From positions 1 through 11,002 of the forward strand of contig JAISVN010000152.1 of NCBI GenBank assembly GCA_031271555.1: DNA of 11,002 bases. The letters run 5' to 3'. The notes under the pieces are model-generated. The model was given only the letters and a program-made list of their open reading frames with translations. It was not told where the DNA came from and made no database searches. Shown here piece by piece: positions 6,492-11,002 of the stretch. Each line of letters starts with the position of its first letter. The stretch's first letter is position 1. Origin of the DNA: Candidatus Methanoplasma sp. (GTDB lineage Archaea; Thermoplasmatota; Thermoplasmata; Methanomassiliicoccales; Methanomethylophilaceae). Both the position numbers and the translations under genes were made by a program.

Positions 6492-8558
6492 ATGACACCC
6501 GATGAACAATCTGTCTTCAAGGATAAACTAGCCATAGATCAGGATGGCATTATCGAGAAGGGACTGATCGCGGGAATAAGCCCGAGGTCAATATACAACC
6601 GCCTTAAGACTGAAGACAGAGCCAAACTCATTCTGACGGCGACGGTCGTTATCACCGTCGCCGTATTATTCTTCATAATATTATTCATATCATACAACAG
6701 TCTGGACGCGATAACGCAGATAGGCATGTGGGAATTCCTGACGGGGGCGTCATGGAGTCCAGGTTCAGGCGCATATGGAGCATCATCGCTGATCGTGGGA
6801 ACATTCCTCGTCACCGGCGGCGCGATATTGTTCGCTCTCCCCGTCGGACTCGGGGTGGCGATATACATCAATGACGTTGCATCGCCGAGGGTAAAAAGCG
6901 TATTGAAGCCGTTATGCGAGCTTTTTGCAGGAATACCAAGCGTGGTATATGGTTTCCTGGGCATCGTCGTTTTGGTGCCTTTGCTGTTAGACATATTCCC
7001 GAATCACCTAAGCTACGGGTATTCGTGGCTCGCGGGGTCGCTTGTCCTCGGGATAATGGCCCTTCCGACGATAATATCCGTTTCCCAGGATTCGTTGGCG
7101 GCAGTGCCCAGATCATACAGGGAAGCATCGATGGCGATGGGTGCGACCAAATGGGAAACAACACGTAAAGTGGTGATGCATTCTGCGGTGTCAGGCATAG
7201 CAGCGGCCGCGATCCTGGGAATCGGCAGGGCGATCGGAGAGACCATGGCAGTCATGATGGTCACAGGCAATGCCGCAAACTTCCCGGAACCGCTGTGGAA
7301 CATATTCGACAGGGTAAGGACCCTCACAGGTTCCATCGCGCTTGAGATGGGAGAATCCGTTCACGGTAGCCTTCACTACTCTGCGCTCTTCCTGTTGGCG
7401 TTAGTACTTCTGGTGATAGTTCTCACAGTTAACCTATCTGCACGCAGGATAGTACGCAGGACCAAGATGAAAATGGGAGAGATAGCAAAGCCCTCCCGTG
7501 AGACGAAGATCGCTCAGATGATGTCTCCGATCACTAAATCCTTCGAAGCAGTCTCCGATAGATATAAGGAAACGGCAGTCAAGATCGCCATTTACGCATT
7601 CATATTCGCCTTCGCGTTCATGATATCATCTCTCTTCATCGGCACATACGGTGGCTTGGCGATCGGTGTTCTGGCGGCAACGATATTATTCATTTCGAAG
7701 AAATTATCGAAAATGCTGGGGCCGAAGCACGTACAAAAAGTGGTCTATTCCTCATTGGGGGTCGTTGTGCTGGCGGTAGTGGCGATATTGGTGGTATTCC
7801 TGGCCATAATCTTCGTGAGGGGGATGCCCGCAATGAGTATGGATTTCATAACGAGCCCTCCATCCCACAGCGGCGCCGAAGGAGGCATATGGCCGGCTAT
7901 CGTCGGGACGCTGGAACTTATGTTGGGCACGGCCCTGATAGCATTCCCCTTGGGAGTATGTTCCGGCGTATACATGTCGCAATATGCGAAAGATTCAAAA
8001 TTCGTAAGGGTGGCCAGACAAGCCATAGACGCTCTGAAAGGCACTCCTTCGATCATATTCGGGCTGTTCGGCATGTCGATGCTCGTGATAATGTTCGGAT
8101 GGGGATACTCATTGATAGGCGGCTGCATAACTTTGGCGCTTATGGTACTCCCCACAATAATCAAAACTACCGAAGAGGCCGTGTCCGCAGTACCGGCGGA
8201 GTTGTCAGAGGCATCGGCCGCAATGGGCGCAAGCAAATGGCAGACGATATCCAAAGTGGTGCTGCCGGCAGCGATGGGAGGAGTGATCACAGGATTCATA
8301 CTGAGTGTTGGAAGGGCGATCGGAGAGACGGCGCCGATAATGTTCACTGCGGCAGTGGCATTCAAGACAACAGTAGGATTTGCGTTATTCGAGCCGATAA
8401 TGGCGCTCCCTTATCATTTGTATTATTTGGTAAGCGAAGTACCGGGTGCGACCGATAACCAGTACGGTACCGCAATGGTGCTCATGATGATCGTGATCGT
8501 ACTTTTCGCGGCAGCTTCGCTGATAAGACGCACGTATAACAAAAAAGTAGGATGGTGA
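6492..8558 (+). CDS. pstCA: Fused phosphate ABC transporter permease PstC-PstA
   Basis: One 688-residue chain contains both membrane subunits of the phosphate importer, normally separate PstC and PstA. The first half (about 45-320) has helices near 48-68, 98-127, 143-168, 178-197, 235-255 and 296-316, with the EAA coupling loop [12 protein letters not shown] (210-221) and [12 protein letters not shown] (243-254). The second half (about 415-680) has helices near 418-442, 467-493, 519-537, 540-560, 598-620 and 660-678, with its own EAA loop [12 protein letters not shown] (572-583) and [12 protein letters not shown] (605-616). The linker (about 320-415) is charged and contains an extra hydrophobic pair at 363-383 and 387-401, which preserves an even number of crossings. 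GGTGAT with a 5-nt spacer precedes the ATG. A 17-bp sequence encoding GRAIGET is identical in both halves (7227-7243 and 8313-8329). Confidence 0.94.
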   Translation: MTPDEQSVFKDKLAIDQDGIIEKGLIAGISPRSIYNRLKTEDRAKLILTATVVITVAVLFFIILFISYNSLDAITQIGMWEFLTGASWSPGSGAYGASSLIVGTFLVTGGAILFALPVGLGVAIYINDVASPRVKSVLKPLCELFAGIPSVVYGFLGIVVLVPLLLDIFPNHLSYGYSWLAGSLVLGIMALPTIISVSQDSLAAVPRSYREASMAMGATKWETTRKVVMHSAVSGIAAAAILGIGRAIGETMAVMMVTGNAANFPEPLWNIFDRVRTLTGSIALEMGESVHGSLHYSALFLLALVLLVIVLTVNLSARRIVRRTKMKMGEIAKPSRETKIAQMMSPITKSFEAVSDRYKETAVKIAIYAFIFAFAFMISSLFIGTYGGLAIGVLAATILFISKKLSKMLGPKHVQKVVYSSLGVVVLAVVAILVVFLAIIFVRGMPAMSMDFITSPPSHSGAEGGIWPAIVGTLELMLGTALIAFPLGVCSGVYMSQYAKDSKFVRVARQAIDALKGTPSIIFGLFGMSMLVIMFGWGYSLIGGCITLALMVLPTIIKTTEEAVSAVPAELSEASAAMGASKWQTISKVVLPAAMGGVITGFILSVGRAIGETAPIMFTAAVAFKTTVGFALFEPIMALPYHLYYLVSEVPGATDNQYGTAMVLMMIVIVLFAAASLIRRTYNKKVGW

Positions 8559-8565
8559 TCATATC
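8554..8565 (+). promoter_or_regulatory. Ribosome site and probable non-canonical ATC start of pstB
   Basis: GGTGAT at 8554-8559 is the same ribosome-site motif used by the permease gene, and it overlaps the permease stop codon. Reading in the pstB frame there is a TAG at 8548-8550, and no ATG, GTG or TTG occurs between it and codon 24. The codon at 8563-8565 is ATC, followed by codons for Thr-Glu-Ile-Asp, the ordinary beginning of such a protein. A spacer of only 3 nt is short. A base-call error in an ATG cannot be excluded. Confidence 0.5.
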
Positions 8566-9327
8566 ACAGAAATAGACAATATCATTGAGACCAACGACCT
8601 CAATTTCTGGTATGGGGACAAGCATACTCTGATGGACATAAACATACCGATCCGGAAGAACTGCATAACCGCGCTCATAGGGCCCTCTGGATGCGGGAAG
8701 TCGACTCTCATCAGAGTATTCAACAGGATGTGCGACCTGGTCGAAGGGACGAAGACCGAAGGGATAGTGTTCTTCGACGGAGAGAACATCTGCAAACCGA
8801 ACACCGATGTGCTGGCACTCAGGAAGAAGGTGGGGATGATATTCCAGAAACCAAACCCCTTCCCGATGACCATCAAGGACAACATAACCTATGGTCCGAA
8901 ACTGCACGGGGTCAAAGATCAAAAGGAATTGGATGAGATAGTCGAGGAATCCCTGAAGAAAGCCGCTCTGTGGGAGGAAGTGAAGGACAGATTGCACGTC
9001 TCCGCACTCTCCCTCTCCGGAGGTCAACAGCAGAGACTGTGCATAGCGCGCGCATTGTCGATAAATCCTGAGGTTATTCTTATGGACGAGCCGACATCCG
9101 CATTGGATCCGATGGCCACGGCAAAGATAGAGGAGCTCTCATTGGAGCTAAAGAAGAACTACACTGTGGTCACCGTCACGCACAACATGCAGCAGGCCAG
9201 GAGGATCAGCGACTATACCGGTTTCATGTACCTGGGAAGGCTGGAGGAGTTCGGGAGAACAAAGGATATCTTCGAGAATCCGCAGAATGAGCTCACTAAG
9301 AGGTATGTGTCAGGGATATTCGGTTGA
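8563..9327 (+). CDS. pstB: Phosphate ABC transporter ATPase PstB
   Basis: This is the cytoplasmic ATPase that powers the fused PstC-PstA permease. Counting from the proposed ATC start it has 254 residues, the usual PstB size of about 250. The A-loop aromatic lies in DLNFWYGDK (about 12-20), Walker [10 protein letters not shown] at 40-48, the Q-loop FQKPNPFP at 94-101, the ABC signature [10 protein letters not shown] at about 149-158, Walker [13 protein letters not shown] at 171-182, and the switch His207 in VTHNMQQA. The FNRMCDL segment after Walker A and the [11 protein letters not shown] stretch are typical of PstB rather than other importers. Starting at the first in-frame ATG (8632) would give 231 residues and lose strand 1 and the A-loop, so I prefer the upstream start. 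The gene follows the permease by 4 bp and ends 4 bp from a convergent tRNA gene. No phoU follows it. Confidence 0.92.
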   Translation: MTEIDNIIETNDLNFWYGDKHTLMDINIPIRKNCITALIGPSGCGKSTLIRVFNRMCDLVEGTKTEGIVFFDGENICKPNTDVLALRKKVGMIFQKPNPFPMTIKDNITYGPKLHGVKDQKELDEIVEESLKKAALWEEVKDRLHVSALSLSGGQQQRLCIARALSINPEVILMDEPTSALDPMATAKIEELSLELKKNYTVVTVTHNMQQARRISDYTGFMYLGRLEEFGRTKDIFENPQNELTKRYVSGIFG

Positions 9328-9331
9328 GAAA

Positions 9332-9418
9332 TGGCGCCGAGAGGGAGATTCGAACTCCCGAGGGAAAGTTCCCACGAGCTTTCCAGGCTCGCGCCGTACC
9401 GGGCTAGACTATCTCGGC
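9332..9418 (-). tRNA. tRNA-Ser (anticodon GGA)
   Basis: The 87-nt minus-strand sequence folds as a class II tRNA. The acceptor stem GCCGAGA/TCTCGGC has 7 perfect pairs, followed by discriminator G and an encoded CCA. The anticodon stem CGAGC/GCTCG has a 7-nt loop CTGGAAA with anticodon GGA (plus-strand 9382-9384), decoding UCC and UCU. The 15-nt variable region forms its own short stem (GGGA/TCCC), as expected for serine. The T arm is GGGAG-TTCGAAT-CTCCC, and a short D stem GTC/GGC is present. No intron is seen. Confidence 0.95.
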
Positions 9419-9438
9419 CTGGCCCTACAAACTTCTTC

Positions 9439-9455
9439 TTAAATTAATACCTTTC
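9439..9455 (-). promoter_or_regulatory. Predicted tRNA-Ser promoter (BRE and TATA)
   Basis: On the minus strand GAAAGG (9455-9450) followed by TATTAATTTAA (9449-9439) resembles an archaeal BRE plus TATA box. It lies 21-31 bp before the mature 5' end of the tRNA, the normal distance for a start close to the tRNA itself. This is a stronger promoter match than those of the protein genes, as is common for archaeal stable RNAs. Confidence 0.55.
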
Positions 9456-9627
9456 TAAATTCTGATGCCATTATTGTTTGTAAAAAAACCATGCCATGTT
9501 CAGGCATCAAATATGTTTGTCAATAGGACATTCACAGATGCAGGATGCTGAGCGCATATGGGTCGGAGCGCAATTCACAATATATCGTTGGTTAATCAAC
9601 ATTTATTGGCCGATTCGGAATAACTAC

Positions 9628-9673
9628 TATATATTCTACAGTAATTATATTGCCAGTCATATGTCGCGGAGGT
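9628..9673 (+). promoter_or_regulatory. Predicted promoter and ribosome site of the ABC exporter operon
   Basis: TATATAT at 9628-9634 lies about 48 bp before the ATPase start codon, predicting a leader near 20 nt. GGAGGT at 9668-9673 is a strong Shine-Dalgarno site 5 nt before the ATG at 9679. The rest of the intergenic stretch from 9456 to 9627 holds no convincing gene; an imperfect inverted repeat at 9587-9600 lies upstream of the TATA element. Confidence 0.5.
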
Positions 9674-9678
9674 TTTAA

Positions 9679-10617
9679 ATGACAGCCATAGAAATAATAT
9701 CACTCACAAAGTCATTCGGCGGCTTTGTCGCGGTGGATAATGTCACAATGAAAGTACAGGAAGGTGAGTTCATGGGCCTCCTGGGTCCCAACGGCGCCGG
9801 TAAAAGTACGATTCTGAAAACAATAGCCGGAATGATAAAGCCGACATCAGGCGAGATTTTGGTAAATGGAACGGACAGTAAGATCCACCATATAGCGATG
9901 AGAGGTGTCGGATGCATCATAGAAACACCGGAATGTTACAGCAACTTCACACCTATCGAGATGCTGAGGTACATTGGAGAGATCAGAGGCATCAAACGCA
10001 ACGAGATCGATGACAGGATAAGATACGTCCTCGAAGAGGTCAATATGCTTGAATGGAAGGATGAGCCGATAGGCAAATTCTCGAAAGGAATGAAGCAGAG
10101 GATATCTCTTGCTCAGGCACTTCTTCCGAATCCGGACATACTGATCCTCGATGAGCCCACATCAGGACTGGATCCAAGAGGAATGGTCGAAGTAAGGGAG
10201 ATATTGGCGAAGCTGAAGGCCAAGGGAAAGACGATGCTCATATCCACGCACATGCTGAATGAGGTCTCGGAACTGTGCGACTCTGTTACCATGATAAGGC
10301 AGGGTCAGGTCGTGGTCTCGGGAAACGTGAAGGACCTCCTGACCACCAAGGACGGCGGAACCATCGTTGAGATTGGCGTGAGGAATGAAATGAGCATAGA
10401 TGCCAAAAATGCGATCGCATCCGTTTACAAAGAGACCGAATTCACAGATAGCAATATATTCAGGATAAAGGCGCAGGATCAGGAGACTGTCGACAAGATC
10501 ATAGGCGTCATAATGGAGTACAAACTGGGATTGGTAAAGATGGTGGAGAAAGGATCCGACCTGGAATCTCTGTACATGAGCTACACGCAGGACGGTGACA
10601 GAAATGAAGTCAGGTGA
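9679..10617 (+). CDS. ABC-2 type exporter ATPase (BcrA/CcmA-like)
   Basis: This 312-residue cytoplasmic ATPase pairs with the ABC-2 permease encoded downstream. Walker A GPNGAGKST is at 36-44, the signature FSKGMKQR at 134-141, Walker B ILILDEPTSGLD at 154-165, and the switch His at 191 in STHMLNEVSELCD. The Q-loop position reads IETPECYSNFT, with acidic residues in place of the common Gln, as seen in antibiotic and lantibiotic-resistance type ABC-2 ATPases. After about residue 220 a C-terminal extension (IVEIGV onward) forms the alpha/beta tail typical of this class. Substrate cannot be told from sequence; drugs, peptides, lipids or polysaccharide are all possible. It has its own promoter and is unrelated in function to the pst operon. 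Confidence 0.9.
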   Translation: MTAIEIISLTKSFGGFVAVDNVTMKVQEGEFMGLLGPNGAGKSTILKTIAGMIKPTSGEILVNGTDSKIHHIAMRGVGCIIETPECYSNFTPIEMLRYIGEIRGIKRNEIDDRIRYVLEEVNMLEWKDEPIGKFSKGMKQRISLAQALLPNPDILILDEPTSGLDPRGMVEVREILAKLKAKGKTMLISTHMLNEVSELCDSVTMIRQGQVVVSGNVKDLLTTKDGGTIVEIGVRNEMSIDAKNAIASVYKETEFTDSNIFRIKAQDQETVDKIIGVIMEYKLGLVKMVEKGSDLESLYMSYTQDGDRNEVR

Positions 10618-11002
10618 AGTATCGTCAGACGATTATGCCGGTGGCCAAGGAATGCCCATTGTAGAACATCTGCGCCAGGCGATATGTGTGTTCAAATTGC
10701 AGATGAGGCTGTATTCCAAGAGCATTTCAACGTACATATTCATACTATTCGCACTTTTGATACCCCTATTTGCATTTTCAGGGGCGTTGGAGAAAATAAT
10801 AGGGGGGTGGGTTGAACTGAACATAGCATATGTTCTCATCCTCTTGCCTTTGATGATAGTCGCTATTCCGGCAAGGTTCTCAGGCAAAATAATGTCTTCG
10901 GAGTTCAGAAACAGGACAGCCTTCATAAACTTCCCGCTTCCGATGTCCAGGATTACTTTCTTTATGGGAAAGTTCCTAGCGGCGTTGACGATGTCACTGA
11001 CG
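10604..11002 (+). CDS. ABC-2 type transporter permease, N-terminal part (cut by window edge)
   Basis: The first 133 residues of a membrane protein continue past the right edge. After a hydrophilic 40-residue N-terminus that includes an amphipathic stretch (HLRQAICVFKLQMRLYS), helix 1 spans about 43-58 and helix 2 about 73-90. A cytoplasmic loop follows with SGKIMSSEFRNRTAFINFPLP (from about 93), the loop type that contacts the ATPase in ABC-2 permeases, with helix 3 starting near 117. The ATG at 10604 overlaps the ATPase gene by 14 bp and is preceded by GGTGA with a 5-nt spacer, so the two proteins are translationally coupled. The open frame persists to the last base of the window. Confidence 0.85.
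   Translation, partial: MKSGEVSSDDYAGGQGMPIVEHLRQAICVFKLQMRLYSKSISTYIFILFALLIPLFAFSGALEKIIGGWVELNIAYVLILLPLMIVAIPARFSGKIMSSEFRNRTAFINFPLPMSRITFFMGKFLAALTMSLT

Noticed and set aside
7227..8329. Identical 17-bp sequence in the two permease halves (7227-7243 and 8313-8329) as a mobile or regulatory repeat
   Set aside because: Both copies encode the conserved GRAIGET motif of Pst permeases, so shared ancestry and protein constraint explain it.
7745..8365. 206-codon minus-strand open frame inside the permease gene
   Set aside because: It is antisense to the conserved second half of the permease and its product is low-complexity Ala/Ile/Pro/Ser with no family features.
8548..8562. Programmed frameshift joining the PstC-PstA permease to PstB
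   Set aside because: The frames differ by one and the overlap window between the two stops is only a few codons, with no slippery run; a separate start after GGTGAT is simpler.
8632..9327. pstB starting at the first in-frame ATG (231 residues)
   Set aside because: This removes conserved strand 1 and the A-loop aromatic, makes the protein short for PstB, and has no ribosome site at a usable distance.
9482..9507. Hairpin ATGCC/GGCAT (9491-9507) next to a run of seven A, which reads as a hairpin plus T-run on the minus strand
   Set aside because: It would be a terminator for a minus-strand transcript, but no minus-strand gene lies to its right; the 5-bp stem is weak.
9587..9600. Imperfect palindrome GTTGGTTAATCAAC upstream of the ABC operon
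   Set aside because: One of seven pairs mismatches and the site is short, so it is noted only as a weak operator candidate.
9496..9678. 60-codon plus-strand open frame before the ABC ATPase
   Set aside because: It has no ribosome site, covers the predicted TATA box of the ABC operon and shows no protein-like pattern.
9332..9678. Integration site at the tRNA-Ser gene
   Set aside because: No integrase gene and no direct repeat of the tRNA 3' end were found in the window.

Overview
The window looks like chromosomal DNA from an archaeon, most likely a Thermoplasmata relative such as Methanomassiliicoccales; this lineage call is inference from gene style. The evidence is AT-rich TATA-box promoters with very short leaders, GGTGAT/GGAGG-type Shine-Dalgarno sites, a phosphate regulator that fuses an AbrB DNA-binding domain to PhoU, an ACT-protein/homoserine dehydrogenase pair, a citramalate synthase and tightly packed operons. 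No 16S rRNA or other strong lineage marker is present.

Positions 1-2294 (minus strand) hold an amino-acid biosynthesis operon transcribed right to left: a stand-alone ACT-domain protein, homoserine dehydrogenase, and the first half of (R)-citramalate synthase, which runs off the left edge. The genes are separated by 1 bp or overlap by 16 bp. Together they feed threonine/methionine synthesis and the pyruvate route to isoleucine, with the ACT protein as a likely amino-acid sensor.

Positions 2388-4354 (minus strand) hold a three-gene accessory operon: a secreted 415-residue protein of unknown function, a four-helix DUF2975 membrane protein and a small YozG-like Cro/CI regulator, with 4-bp gaps. 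Its promoter contains two adjacent inverted repeats, each with 8-bp arms and a 5-nt spacer. The secreted protein's gene falls from about 52% GC at its 5' end to about 40% GC at its 3' end. This is the least described unit here.

Positions 4468-9327 are a high-affinity phosphate uptake locus. The AbrB-PhoU regulator gene diverges from pstS, a fused pstC-pstA permease gene (688 residues) and pstB. The 144-bp divergent control region carries a perfect 17-bp palindrome, a second inverted repeat and two TATA-like elements. pstS begins with TTG after a textbook Shine-Dalgarno site. pstB has no ATG, GTG or TTG in frame before its Walker A region except an internal ATG that would remove the first strand and A-loop; the likely start is a non-canonical ATC.

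Positions 9332-9418 (minus strand) encode tRNA-Ser(GGA) with an encoded CCA end, 4 bp from the convergent pstB stop. From 9679 to the right edge runs an ABC-2 type exporter operon: an ATPase and the first 133 residues of its permease, overlapping by 14 bp.

No CRISPR array, insertion sequence, integrase or rRNA was seen. No intergenic stretch exceeds 300 bp; the longest, 9419-9678, holds the tRNA promoter and the ABC operon promoter.
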